From the IMG/VR virus record IMGVR_UViG_3300017963_000145, positions 1-39,060 of that record: DNA of 39,060 bases, one strand, 5' to 3'. Each line of letters starts with the position of its first letter. Within the stretch, counting starts at the first letter, position 1. Of the stretch, positions 20,053-27,904 are shown piece by piece. This stretch comes from a virus. The translations under genes were made by a program, and so were the position numbers. A model generated the notes under the pieces. It saw only the letters and a program-made list of their open reading frames with translations. It was not told the DNA's origin and made no database searches.

Positions 20053-20081
20053 TTGTCAAATAAAAACTTTCCTTCTATCTT
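20053..20081 (+). promoter_or_regulatory. Promoter of the portal operon
   Basis: TTGTCA (20053-20058), 17 bases, TATCTT (20076-20081). Start of transcription would be about 20 bases before the portal ATG. Confidence 0.45.
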
Positions 20082-20107
20082 AATGCATAAGACAAGGAGA
20101 GGTGACT

Positions 20108-22168
20108 ATGGCTAGTAGCACATATGGCTTAAGAGGATTTGAAGAATTCTATACTTCAGACGACGATAAAGAAATAAAAAGCAGGATGAGACAGATATAT
20201 AATGACACATCCTCTATCACACAGGGAAGGTGGATTCAGCAATCTATAGACGAGAGATTCTACGCAGGTGATCAATCACTTTGGAATGAAATCTATTCAC
20301 AAATACCTAACTTTAAAAGAAAGCAGTTTAACTTTAACAAAATAAAAAGAATTATAAACATGGTTTCTGGATACCAAAGAAGAAACCGAAAAAATCTTAA
20401 CGTAACCCCAATAGAAAACTCCGATCAACAGACAGCTGATCAATTCTCTAAGCTCTTAGTATGGGCAAATAATCAGCAGAACGTATTAAACACAGTATCA
20501 GACGCGTTCTTAGGCTCTCTAATTACTGGAATGAATCTACTATCAGTATGGATGGACTACAGAACCGACCCATTCTCTGGAGACTTAAGAGTAGACAACA
20601 TGAGCTACAATGGATATCTGATAGATCCATATTTCAAGAAAACAGACCTCTCCGATTGTAATTACATATGGACAAGAAAGTTTTTATCAAAGAAGCAGAT
20701 AGCCTCTCTTATGCCTGATCGAGAAGAAGAAATCATGTCAATGAGAGCAGACGCTAATAAAGATGGATACTTTAACTTCCTTCCTGAAAACTATAACATG
20801 TCACAAAGAAGCCTATTGCCATACGATGAATTCTGGTATCTAGACTACAGGGATGCAAAGATAATAGTTGACCCGGTAAATGAAGAGTCCATGGAGTGGC
20901 AGGGGCCAAAAGAAAACCTCAAGCTCTTTTTAATGAGATACCCACAACTTAAAGTCCAAACAATACAGAAACAGACATGTAAGTTAGCAATATGTGTAAA
21001 TAATAGAACCATGTACAACGGAAAGAACCCATATAAGGTTGATAAATATCCATTCGTTCCTATCATGGCATACTATCAACCAGAGCTTCCATATTATGAA
21101 TGGCGAATTCAAGGTATGGTACGTTCCCTAAGAGACAGCCAGTTTATCCTTAATAGAAGGCAACAAATTCTTCTAGACGTTTTAGAAAGTCAAATAAACT
21201 CTGGATTAAAAGTAATGGAAGACTCCTTAGTAGACGACAGTGATGCATTCAAAGCAGGGCAAGGAGAAGCACTATTCATCAAAAAAGACGCTCCTTTGGG
21301 AATGGAATCAGTGCAAAAAATACCTCCAGCAGATGTTTCTCCAGCATTCACTCAAGTAATAGAACAGATGAATCAGTCTATGATGGATATCTCTGGTGTA
21401 AATGAAGAGTTACTTGGCAGCGCAGACGATGATAAAGCAGGTGTTCTTGCAATGCTAAGGCAGGGAGCAGGTCTTACCACGCTTCAGGTTCTATTTGATC
21501 ATCTAGATGAAGGCTTAAAAGTATTAGGAAACCTAGAAGTAGACATGATCCAAAGCAATTTCACTCCTGCAAAGGTCTCTAGAATAATAGAAGAAGAACC
21601 ATCGCAACAATTCTATAATAAATCCTTCCAAAAATATGATGCGGTAGTAGTAGAAGGCTCAGACACGCCAACGCAGAAGATGAATGCGTTTAAACAAGCG
21701 CTTTACTTAAGGGAGACAGGAGTTCCAATACCAACAGACTTCTTACTTGAAATGTCAACACTTCAGAACAAATCAAAGGTTGTAGAGCAAATACAGCAAC
21801 AAGAGCAACAACAAGCTCAAATGCAGCAAATGAGAATGCAGCTTGAGATGCAAGAGCTTGAAGCAAGAGCTAAGTTAGCTGAAGCACGCGCCTATGCGGA
21901 CCATGGTTTGGGTGCCGAAAGATTCACTAGAATACCTGAAAATAGGGCTTTGGCTGTTGAAAGGCTAGCCGAGGCACAAAAAGATAGGGATTTGGGAGCA
22001 TTACATAAAGTAGAGGCTGCAAAAACTCTTACAGAAATGGATTTAAACAATCTCCAGAAAGCACTAGAAATAATTGAAAAGATAAAAGGTCAAGATAAAG
22101 TCGATGAGGCTAGAGAAGAAGCTAAAAGCCAGATAGAATCATCTAAAACGCCAATACAATCAATTTAA
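20108..22168 (+). CDS. Portal protein, P22-like (686 aa)
   Basis: The 686-residue protein follows the P22-portal-family plan. It has an N-terminal helical part with 'FNKIKRIINMVSGYQRRNRK' and 'VTPIENSDQQTAD'. The wing region has 'VSDAFLGSLITGMNLLSVWM' and 'FVPIMAYYQPELPYYEWRIQ'. The stem/clip carries 'GMVRSLRDSQFILNRRQQ' and 'MDISGVNEELLGSADDDKAG'. A long Gln-rich coiled coil forms the C-terminal barrel ('QQQEQQQAQMQQMRMQLEMQ'). Twelve copies form the DNA-entry channel that docks terminase and later the tail. ATG 20108 is chosen because AAGGAG lies eight bases before it. A GTG six bases upstream is too close to that site. Confidence 0.9.
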   Translation: MASSTYGLRGFEEFYTSDDDKEIKSRMRQIYNDTSSITQGRWIQQSIDERFYAGDQSLWNEIYSQIPNFKRKQFNFNKIKRIINMVSGYQRRNRKNLNVTPIENSDQQTADQFSKLLVWANNQQNVLNTVSDAFLGSLITGMNLLSVWMDYRTDPFSGDLRVDNMSYNGYLIDPYFKKTDLSDCNYIWTRKFLSKKQIASLMPDREEEIMSMRADANKDGYFNFLPENYNMSQRSLLPYDEFWYLDYRDAKIIVDPVNEESMEWQGPKENLKLFLMRYPQLKVQTIQKQTCKLAICVNNRTMYNGKNPYKVDKYPFVPIMAYYQPELPYYEWRIQGMVRSLRDSQFILNRRQQILLDVLESQINSGLKVMEDSLVDDSDAFKAGQGEALFIKKDAPLGMESVQKIPPADVSPAFTQVIEQMNQSMMDISGVNEELLGSADDDKAGVLAMLRQGAGLTTLQVLFDHLDEGLKVLGNLEVDMIQSNFTPAKVSRIIEEEPSQQFYNKSFQKYDAVVVEGSDTPTQKMNAFKQALYLRETGVPIPTDFLLEMSTLQNKSKVVEQIQQQEQQQAQMQQMRMQLEMQELEARAKLAEARAYADHGLGAERFTRIPENRALAVERLAEAQKDRDLGALHKVEAAKTLTEMDLNNLQKALEIIEKIKGQDKVDEAREEAKSQIESSKTPIQSI

Positions 22169-22181
22169 CAGAGGTAATATC

Positions 22182-22325
22182 ATGCCATTGCTTAAAGGGA
22201 AAACTCAAAAAATAGTTGGTAAAAATATTAGAAAGCTAAGACAAGAAGGTTATGGACAAAAGCAATCGGTCGCTATTGCTATGTCAACAGCTGGAAAGAA
22301 AAAAAAGAAAAAAGGAAAGAAATGA
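22182..22325 (+). CDS. DUF6496-like small basic protein (47 aa)
   Basis: The 47-residue protein has the recognisable phage pattern 'MPLLKGKTQKIVGKNIRKLR', then 'GYGQKQSVAIAMSTAGKKKK', i.e. 'KGKSQK-ISKNIKKL...PQKQAVAIA-S-AGK'. This family is widespread in phages, often beside the portal gene, and its role is unknown. The poly-Lys tail suggests DNA binding. It starts 13 bases after the portal stop with GAGGTAA upstream, and overlaps the following gene by ATGA. Confidence 0.75.
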   Translation: MPLLKGKTQKIVGKNIRKLRQEGYGQKQSVAIAMSTAGKKKKKKGKK

Positions 22326-22555
22326 CAGAGGAATATAAACAAGTAGAAGTAACATATAAATTCCACCTACCGGATAATGAAAATGAATTAAAAACACATC
22401 AATTAGCTCAGGATCTGTTTAGTGCAGTGTTTGAGATAGCTCAAGAATGCAGAACTGTCTTAAAGCATGGGCCTAGAAGCGGTGAGGGTGTCGAAGAGTT
22501 TGCTGAAAAAATACAAGAGCTATGTTCAGAGAGTAAGTTTTATGAAATAGTATAA
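22322..22555 (+). CDS. Hypothetical protein (77 aa)
   Basis: The 77-residue protein is acidic and mainly helical ('DLFSAVFEIAQECRTVLKHG', 'EGVEEFAEKIQELCSES'), preceded by a strand ('QVEVTYKFHLPDNENE'). The middle and pattern recall small phage proteins that accompany portal genes, but I cannot name a family. It is coupled to the previous gene by an ATGA overlap and lies 13 bases before the next gene. Confidence 0.65.
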   Translation: MTEEYKQVEVTYKFHLPDNENELKTHQLAQDLFSAVFEIAQECRTVLKHGPRSGEGVEEFAEKIQELCSESKFYEIV

Positions 22556-22568
22556 AAAGGACGTTATC

Positions 22569-22730
22569 ATGAAAAAAATAATAAAAAAAGTTATATCACA
22601 CCTTAAAAAGGACAAAAAGAGCTGGGAGAAATTGGCCAAAGAAAGCAATAAAGAGGCTCAAGATGATGATACGCTAATTAAAGAAGTTAAGAAAAAAAAG
22701 AAGTGTAAAGCCAAAAAGGCAGAAAAATGA
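22569..22730 (+). CDS. Lys-rich helical peptide (53 aa)
   Basis: AAAAAGGACG precedes ATG 22569. The 53-residue product is highly basic ('MKKIIKKVISHLKKDKKSWE', 'LIKEVKKKKKCKAKKAEK') with an acidic centre ('ESNKEAQDDD'). Lys-rich peptides with a 'VISHLKxDKK' start recur in phage head regions. DNA binding in the virion or on the genome is plausible. The end overlaps the next gene (ATGA). Confidence 0.65.
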   Translation: MKKIIKKVISHLKKDKKSWEKLAKESNKEAQDDDTLIKEVKKKKKCKAKKAEK

Positions 22731-23104
22731 GCGTCACAGTTAGTGACACACCAATGCAATTTCATTTTGATATAGATAACTGTTGTAATTGTTGTATACC
22801 AAGAACTCGCCTTAAAGATAAGTCTCCTGTTTATATTAATAAATCCAACAAAGTAGAGCTCTTTGATTACAAAAAAAGCGATGATGTAAGAAGAGATGTT
22901 GAAAAAAGTTTAAAAAGAATCAAGACGTACACTAAAGATCTATGTTTTTTAATAGAAGAAGAGGGAGTCTTCAACTTCGAACAAAGACAAGTGATAACGG
23001 TAAGAGACATAAAAGACATCAATTCAATTCTAAAGACAAAAGCAATTCACGACGCAAATCAAAGAAATAGATTTACACAAAAGCATAAAAATAATACACA
23101 TTAG
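22727..23104 (+). CDS. Hypothetical protein with Cys cluster (125 aa)
   Basis: The 125-residue protein is not recognised. Near its N-terminus it has 'DIDNCCNCCIPRTRLKD', a double Cys-Cys cluster that could hold zinc or form disulfides. The rest is charged and helical ('DDVRRDVEKSLKRIKTYTKD', 'DIKDINSILKTKAIHDANQR'). It is translationally coupled to the preceding Lys-rich peptide. It is not essential-looking by any motif, but the tight packing between portal and scaffold suggests a role in virion assembly or an early accessory role. Confidence 0.6.
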   Translation: MSVTVSDTPMQFHFDIDNCCNCCIPRTRLKDKSPVYINKSNKVELFDYKKSDDVRRDVEKSLKRIKTYTKDLCFLIEEEGVFNFEQRQVITVRDIKDINSILKTKAIHDANQRNRFTQKHKNNTH

Positions 23105-23199
23105 AATGAGTAATCTGTCTTGCATGGGATAGTAGCGGGAGAGCTTGCGCCCGCGCGCTCATAAACATGTTGAAACAACTTAACTTCGAGAGGTGTTAT

Positions 23200-23385
23200 A
23201 TGGCACGCCGAGAGAAGGGTGGCAAATATGGGGGAATGTCTAAAAAAGGCAATTCTAATGATTCCAAGTTTGTAGAAAAATCACCTGGCAATTATAATAG
23301 TAGATATAAAGGTTTAGTATCTCCTGAGAAGGATATAGTAGAAGGCCCAGTGCCTCCTACGTATAAATCTAATAGATATAAATAG
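23200..23385 (+). CDS. Small basic Gly/Lys-rich protein (61 aa)
   Basis: I choose ATG 23200 because GAGAGG lies seven bases before it. The in-frame ATG at 23167 has no ribosome binding site. The 61-residue product ('MARREKGGKYGGMSKKGNSN', 'VEGPVPPTYKSNRYK') is basic, low in hydrophobic residues and probably disordered. Position between portal and scaffold suggests a minor head protein. A terminator follows within 30 bases. Confidence 0.6.
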   Translation: MARREKGGKYGGMSKKGNSNDSKFVEKSPGNYNSRYKGLVSPEKDIVEGPVPPTYKSNRYK

Positions 23386-23413
23386 TTTTTTTGCATTGTA
23401 ACTAGTTTTTTTG

Positions 23414-23457
23414 GAGTTGTGTTAAGTATAATCTATTTGACACAGCTCTTTTTTTTT
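23414..23457 (+). terminator. Terminator of the portal operon
   Basis: GAGTTGTGTT (from 23414) pairs with the complement ending in ACACAGCTC (23448), followed by a T9 run. Its right arm and T-run also contain the -35 and spacer of the next promoter. Confidence 0.75.
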
Positions 23458-23464
23458 GCATAAT
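23437..23464 (+). promoter_or_regulatory. Promoter embedded in the terminator
   Basis: A perfect TTGACA (23437-23442), 16 bases made up mostly of the terminator T-run, then CATAAT (23459-23464). It would drive the 23488 gene, with start about 17 bases before the ATG. Confidence 0.6.
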
Positions 23465-23487
23465 AAGTAAAAACCAAAGGTTCTATT

Positions 23488-23949
23488 ATGTCAGTCATAG
23501 ATTTAAGCGCAAAATTGCAAGAAACTCAAGAGGACTATGTAAAGCAGCTTTACAATCCAATAGAAGCTGGCGAGTTAGCCAATGAAGCAGGCAAGAGTTA
23601 TATAAAGCAGCTTAACAAAAGCATAGAAAACAATGTAAAGCTTGGTCTAGATAAAATATTCATAATAGTTATCACCAAAAAAGACCCAAAAGTAAACAGA
23701 ATGATAAAGATAACCTTTGGTATCTGTGATAAGCCTTTAAAGTTTAAAAGAGAGAATGCAGATTTGTGGGAGTATAATTATAAAACCTCAAAACTTAAAC
23801 TACACTGGTCCCTGCCCCATAGAACTGAGATGAAAAACTTCCTACGTTCGCCAGAAAAGTACGATAAAGAAATAATAAAATGGATAAGAGAATATGTTGC
23901 TCAAGAGAACATTGATCTAACAGACAAGTCATCGCAGATAGTTTCGTAG
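23488..23949 (+). CDS. Hypothetical protein upstream of scaffold (153 aa)
   Basis: The 153-residue protein is basic and alpha/beta: an N-terminal helix ('QETQEDYVKQLYNPIEAGEL'), a strand region ('KIFIIVITKKDPKVNRMIKI') and a C-terminal helix ('DKEIIKWIREYVAQENIDLT'). It is transcribed as a single-gene unit with its own promoter and a terminator that begins inside its last codons. No family is recognised. The place just before the scaffold gene is often held by head-assembly or early-late switch genes. Bases 23536-23553 contain an 18-base sequence repeated at 32937-32954. Confidence 0.65.
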   Translation: MSVIDLSAKLQETQEDYVKQLYNPIEAGELANEAGKSYIKQLNKSIENNVKLGLDKIFIIVITKKDPKVNRMIKITFGICDKPLKFKRENADLWEYNYKTSKLKLHWSLPHRTEMKNFLRSPEKYDKEIIKWIREYVAQENIDLTDKSSQIVS

Positions 23950-24000
23950 GAAAGTTTCCTCCTCGAGAAATTACAAAACCTCTTTCTATCTGCGATTTTT
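23931..24000 (+). terminator. Long-loop terminator
   Basis: An 11-bp perfect stem, ATCGCAGATAG (23931-23941) with CTATCTGCGAT (23986-23996), starts in the last codons of the gene and is followed by T5. The loop has its own small hairpin (AGGAAA/TTTCCT), so the whole forms a structured 3' end. Confidence 0.7.
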
Positions 24001-24066
24001 CATAAGTAATTAACTTTTTATTTCCTATAAAATTAAAATATTAGTAGTATCAAATTAAATATTCGC

Positions 24067-24095
24067 TTGTCGGCGTTAAGACTTAAATTTTATAT
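24067..24095 (+). promoter_or_regulatory. Promoter of the scaffold/capsid operon
   Basis: TTGTCG (24067-24072), 17 bases, TTATAT (24090-24095). It is placed about 37 bases before the scaffold ATG, which has a full AAAGGAGG site. Confidence 0.55.
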
Positions 24096-24131
24096 AGCGT
24101 AATAGGGCGTCGCAACCCACAAAGGAGGCAT

Positions 24132-24833
24132 ATGACCGAAGAAGAAGCAAAAAGCGTTAACAATCAGGAAGCCGCTACCCCTGTAGCTGAATCAGAGGAC
24201 ACTAGCCAAGAAGCAACTCAGTCAGCAATAGACACCAGCACCCCCGCTGAAGGGACTAAAGAATATAACTGGAGTCAAATGCGTAAGAAGAATGAGGAGC
24301 TTGAGAATCGAGTAAATGAAATGCTCCGTAGAGAAGAAGAAAGAAATGCCCCTCCTCCGCCAAAAGAGGATGAAGAGCTTAATACTTTAGCAGATGATGA
24401 CATCATTACAGTGGCACAAGCCCGTAAGTTGTCAGAAAAGCAAGCTGAAGCATTAATAAAGAAGGCTCTTGAGCAGAGGGAAAGAGCGTCTCTTCCCGAA
24501 AGGACACGCGGTAAGTTTCAGGACTTCGATTCTATAATGACAGAAGATAATATTAAAAAATTAGAAAAAGAAGAGCCTGGGCTAGCTGAAGCATGTTCTA
24601 AAGCAAGCAATCCTTGGGAAGCGACTTATAAAATTTTAAAAAAATTTGTGTTACCATCAGAAGATGTAAATAAAAACAAAGGCAATCAAAAGATGGAAGA
24701 AAATCTTTCAAAGCCTGCATCTTCTAATTCTGTAGGGAGACAAAGTCCCCTTTCCGACGCTAACACGTGGGCAGAAGCTTCAAAGGACGAACTGTACAAA
24801 GAAATGATGCAAGCAGCGAGGTCGGCTCAATAA
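24132..24833 (+). CDS. Scaffolding protein (233 aa)
   Basis: The 233-residue protein has the features of a phage scaffold. The N-terminus is acidic and disordered ('EEEAKSVNNQEAATPVAESE'). Coiled-coil helices follow ('SQMRKKNEELENRVNEMLRR', 'ARKLSEKQAEALIKKALEQR'). A charged C-terminal helix ends it ('WAEASKDELYKEMMQAARSA'). The position directly before the capsid gene, 14 bases apart, supports this. It would guide prohead assembly through C-terminal contacts with the coat and then leave. The sequence is not matched to a specific family by a diagnostic motif. Confidence 0.8.
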   Translation: MTEEEAKSVNNQEAATPVAESEDTSQEATQSAIDTSTPAEGTKEYNWSQMRKKNEELENRVNEMLRREEERNAPPPPKEDEELNTLADDDIITVAQARKLSEKQAEALIKKALEQRERASLPERTRGKFQDFDSIMTEDNIKKLEKEEPGLAEACSKASNPWEATYKILKKFVLPSEDVNKNKGNQKMEENLSKPASSNSVGRQSPLSDANTWAEASKDELYKEMMQAARSAQ

Positions 24834-24847
24834 CAAGAGGATAAAAT

Positions 24848-25685
24848 ATGACAACAACTACCACTATTTTGCCGCAACCAGTGCAGCAGAAGTTTAGTGC
24901 AAAAATGTTATCAACTCCTCAAGCAAGATTGATTCATAGACTTGCTGCTGTTCCGTACAGAATGCCTGAAAACTCAGGAAACATTTTACGTATGAGAAGA
25001 TATACAAGACTAGCTACAGCGCCAGTTCCTGTAAATCCAGCAATGATGAATCCTCCTTCACAGCTTTTAACAGCGGTTGATATCGATGCGACAATCGATT
25101 GGTATGGTAGTTATGTAATAATTACAAAAGAAGTTACATTAACTAACCAAGACCCTGTATTGAATGAAGCTGCAGCACGTTTAGGGCAATCTCTTAGAGA
25201 AACAGAAGATCAGCTAATACGTGATATGCTTGAGGCGACAGCATCAATAGTAAACTGTACAGGTGGCACGAACGCGGACAATCCTACAGAAATCGTAAGA
25301 TCAGATGTAGATGGCGTTATAGCTACATTACAGAATAACGACGGAGAATTTATCTCCGAAATGATAGGCGGCGAAGATAAGTTCGGAACTGGCCCAATAC
25401 GTGATTCCTACTTTGCAATGGCAGATAGCAACATTATTGGCCAGTTGGAAAATGTAAACGGCTTTATAGCTAAAGCTCAGTATCCAAATGATAGAGGAAC
25501 TCTTGCTTCAGAATGGGGAAGTATTTCCAACTTAAGATTCTTCTTATCATCAAGAGGCTCTGTAACAACAGCTGGTTCTCTATTAGGAGCTGATGTTTAC
25601 AATATATTCGTTACAGCTCAAGAAGCATATTGCAACGTTGACCTAGATGGGTCAGCAGCTAAATTTATCTACCATCCACCAGGAT
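24848..25685 (+). CDS. Major capsid protein, exon 1 (N4-gp56-like)
   Basis: Exon 1 encodes 279 full codons plus the first base of the next. It carries the N4-gp56-type coat pattern: 'ILRMRRYTRLATAPVPVNPA', 'DWYGSYVIITKEVTLTNQDP' and 'LRETEDQLIRDMLEATASIV', ending 'AAKFIYHPPG'. The frame continues past 25685 to a TGA at 25799, but those codons belong to a group I intron and do not resemble coat sequence. Ligation of 25685 to 26800 gives 315 residues, a normal length for this family. The capsid protein forms the icosahedral shell on the scaffold. Splicing is therefore needed for virion production. Confidence 0.88.
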
Positions 25686-26799
25686 TAACAAGAATAAAGA
25701 CCCAAGTCCTGGATAAATCTTCTCTGATTGACTCGGAAGCCTACGGTGAAAGCTATGGTGACGAGGCGCAAGCCGAAGCAATTATGCTTCTTGCAGCGTG
25801 AACGACTTAGCGAGAAGACTCCGAAAGGAGATGCAAAAGTCTGGACTCGTGACGAAAGCACGAGAGGCCGATCCGAAGAGATTAGCCCGCTTAATTTAAT
25901 TTGAACCTTTAAGGTTAAGAAAATGAACTTGTTGAATAATAGATTCTCTCAAAGACAAAACTTCGGAAGATATTCTTTTTCCTGGAGATATTGTTTTGTG
26001 AAATTCAATAAGCTTTTCACAAACTGTTTTTTTATATTTAAGAAAAACACTGATTTTAATGAGAAATTTATAGAGAGCTTTGCTAGAAATATACCATTGA
26101 AATTGGTTTCTAAGTTTTTTGCATTTAATGTTTCTAGGAATAAAATAAATGTTTCCACCAAATCTATTCAAAAGCCACGGAAAAATGGTAAGTTTGCTGT
26201 TGTTGCATGTAAGATAAATTTTATTAGAATTTATCCTAAGACAGCATTCAGCATCAATAAATCCCGCAAAATAAGCATAATCAAATTTAGAAGGATCTAT
26301 TTTAACAATATTTTTGTAAATAAGGTCTTTATCGGTTTTATTTATAAGATTATATTCTTTTTTGATGAGTTTAAGTTTTTGAATAAGAGAATCTTTAAAA
26401 TCTTTTCTAGTTTCTTTATAAAAATCACACAAAAGAGCTGCTTCATCTTTTTTTTCAATAAGAAATGGCATTATTTTGTTACAAAGATCAATAGCTTTTT
26501 TTCCTTGAATATGAAAACAGAACTCAGGTTTCCATTTTGGATGTTTCTTGTGCCGATTAGTCGCGCAGAAAGATCCTCCAAAATTATCAACAAAAAAACT
26601 AATAATTTCTTTGTTTGTAGAGGTAACTTGAATGCCGCACCTATATTGGAATCGGTTATCACGTTTGTCGAATTCTTTTCGGCAATAAAAACAGCCATCT
26701 CCGTCAAAATAGCCAGCGGTATAAGCAAATATAAATTTCTTTTCCATGCTAACCAGTATAGAGTTTTAAATTATTTTAAGTCAAAAAGTAACAGATTCG
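25686..26799 (+). mobile_element. Group I intron in the capsid gene, with antisense endonuclease
   Basis: The 5' exon end CCAGGAT pairs with GTCCTGG at 25706-25712, forming P1 with the expected U-G at the splice site. The catalytic core follows: an R-like 'GTGAACGACTTAGCG', a P7 pairing (GACT near 25804 with AGTC near 25838), P8 CTCC-GAAA-GGAG, and a P9 hairpin CTCGTG/CACGAG (25846-25864). The intron end is set at G 26799, which keeps the frame and lets exon bases GGGG pair with CCC before the guide (P10). Joining at 26797 instead would give Phe in place of Trp at the junction. The 1114-base intron carries a LAGLIDADG gene on its opposite strand. Confidence 0.85.
25896..26747 (-). CDS. LAGLIDADG homing endonuclease, antisense in the intron (283 aa)
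   Basis: The 283-residue single-chain LAGLIDADG protein has its first motif at residues 8-20 ('AYTAGYFDGDGCF', acidic D17) and its second at 158-170 ('AYFAGFIDAECCL', acidic E167). Between them lie the usual saddle strands ('YRCGIQVTSTNKEIISFFVD'). It would cut intron-less capsid genes at the insertion site. Unlike most intron endonucleases it is on the strand opposite to the intron, so it needs its own minus-strand promoter. Apart from one TCA near its end it uses no TTA, CTA or TCA codons, despite about 23 Leu, leaving the exact antisense frame open. Confidence 0.88.
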   Translation of the reverse strand: MEKKFIFAYTAGYFDGDGCFYCRKEFDKRDNRFQYRCGIQVTSTNKEIISFFVDNFGGSFCATNRHKKHPKWKPEFCFHIQGKKAIDLCNKIMPFLIEKKDEAALLCDFYKETRKDFKDSLIQKLKLIKKEYNLINKTDKDLIYKNIVKIDPSKFDYAYFAGFIDAECCLRINSNKIYLTCNNSKLTIFPWLLNRFGGNIYFIPRNIKCKKLRNQFQWYISSKALYKFLIKISVFLKYKKTVCEKLIEFHKTISPGKRISSEVLSLRESIIQQVHFLNLKGSN

Positions 26800-26909
26800 G
26801 GGGCGATGATCCTGTTGAGTTAAGACAAACAGCAGGTTATAGATTTGCATATGCAACACGTATTACAAATGATGCGTGGATTATTAATTTAAGAGCAACA
26901 CTAGCATAA
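26800..26909 (+). CDS. Major capsid protein, exon 2
   Basis: Exon 2 encodes 'GDDPVELRQTAGYRFAYATR' then 'ITNDAWIINLRATLA', the usual end of N4-gp56-type coat proteins ('DPL-QR-TVGYK...ILNDAW'). There is no start codon or ribosome binding site at its beginning. The open frame running back to 25923 is the antisense shadow of the endonuclease gene. The stop lies 11 bases before the next gene, which has a GGAGGGAG site. Confidence 0.85.
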
Positions 26910-26920
26910 GGAGGGAGACT

Positions 26921-27862
26921 ATGAGTACACCATTAGCGTTGATCGCTCAAGGCACCTTCACATCAACTGGTGCTGCACAGACAATAGAGTTGCCAAAACA
27001 ACCGCATTATTTTGTAATAACAAACCGTTCTACATGGGGAACAGCTCCAACAGCGGTTGTACGTTCAGAATGGTATGATGGTTTTGGTGATGGACAAGCT
27101 ATTACCACAACAGAAGGTGGTGCTAGCGCATTAACAGCAACTGCAATAGCAGCAGGTGGCGCTGGGTTTACATATGTAGATTTAAGCGATCAAGAGCCTG
27201 GAGCTTTAGTTGCAACAGGTACAGCGATTACAAACGCTAACCCTGCAGTTGTTTCAGACGCAAACAACCCAGCAGTAGGAGACATTGTAAGAGTGTTTAA
27301 TACTACAGGGATGTTACAGATTGGAGGTATGGATTTCACAGTTACAGCAATAACAGCTGGTGTGGATTATACTTTAGGATATCTAGACGCATCTGGATTC
27401 GCTGCAGCAGCGACTAATGTTGATTATAGAGTAATTCCACAAAAATATTATTCACCATATAGAAGATACATAACAGGTATTACAGCGGCTAACCCTGCAG
27501 TATTAACTGTTTCAGTAGCACACAATTATCTTGTTGGTGATAGAATAAGAGTTTATTGCCCTGCAGCCTTTGGCATGACAGAAATAAACGGAGTAGAAGG
27601 AACTATAACAGCAGTAACAGCAAGTACAATAACAACTGATATCAATAGTGCGGCGTTTACAGCGTTTGCTTTCCCAACATCTGCAGTAGCAGCTGCTGGG
27701 GTATCATTCCCTCATGTTGTTCCAGTAGGTGAAGTGGCTACAAAGCTAACTTCTTCTATGGATAACACAGCATTTTATGGAATGACTCTTGGTACAGGAG
27801 TTGTGGGAGCTAATACCAATGTAATGGATTGGATGGCATTCTCACGTGATTATACTGTTTAA
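26921..27862 (+). CDS. Head protein with E1-FCCH-like beta domains (313 aa)
   Basis: The 313-residue protein follows the capsid gene. Residues about 100-165 ('ITNANPAVVSDANNPAVGDI') and 185-255 ('ITGITAANPAVLTVSVAHNY', 'GDRIRVYCPAAFGMTEING') repeat a small beta-barrel pattern annotated as E1-FCCH-like in other phages. Similar wording recurs in the tail nozzle gene. The N-terminus ('QTIELPKQPHYFVITNRSTW') and C-terminus ('VMDWMAFSRDYTV') may contact the shell. The place and composition suit a capsid decoration or head-completion protein. The exact role is not known. Confidence 0.75.
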   Translation: MSTPLALIAQGTFTSTGAAQTIELPKQPHYFVITNRSTWGTAPTAVVRSEWYDGFGDGQAITTTEGGASALTATAIAAGGAGFTYVDLSDQEPGALVATGTAITNANPAVVSDANNPAVGDIVRVFNTTGMLQIGGMDFTVTAITAGVDYTLGYLDASGFAAAATNVDYRVIPQKYYSPYRRYITGITAANPAVLTVSVAHNYLVGDRIRVYCPAAFGMTEINGVEGTITAVTASTITTDINSAAFTAFAFPTSAVAAAGVSFPHVVPVGEVATKLTSSMDNTAFYGMTLGTGVVGANTNVMDWMAFSRDYTV

Positions 27863-27868
27863 TAAATA

Positions 27869-27890
27869 GGGGGAGTAAAATCCCCCAATT
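27869..27890 (+). terminator. Weak terminator or attenuator after the head protein
   Basis: GGGGGA (27869-27874) pairs with TCCCCC (27881-27886), followed by AATTTT. With only a short T-run it probably ends part of the very abundant capsid transcript and lets the rest read on. Confidence 0.5.
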
Positions 27891-27904
27891 TTAAAGGAGA
27901 AAAG

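Noticed and set aside
20102-20107. GTG start for the portal protein two codons upstream
   Set aside because: It is only two bases from the AAGGAG site, whereas ATG 20108 has ideal spacing.
25686-25801. Capsid protein ending at 25801 ('LTRIKT...MLLAA')
   Set aside because: Those codons coincide with P1 and the catalytic core of the group I intron, and the normal capsid C-terminus is found in exon 2.
25923-26909. Long plus-strand open frame (328 codons) ending as the capsid C-terminus
   Set aside because: Up to 26799 it is the exact antisense of the LAGLIDADG gene, with a Phe/Lys/Asn-rich product typical of a shadow. Only the last 36 codons are real, as capsid exon 2.
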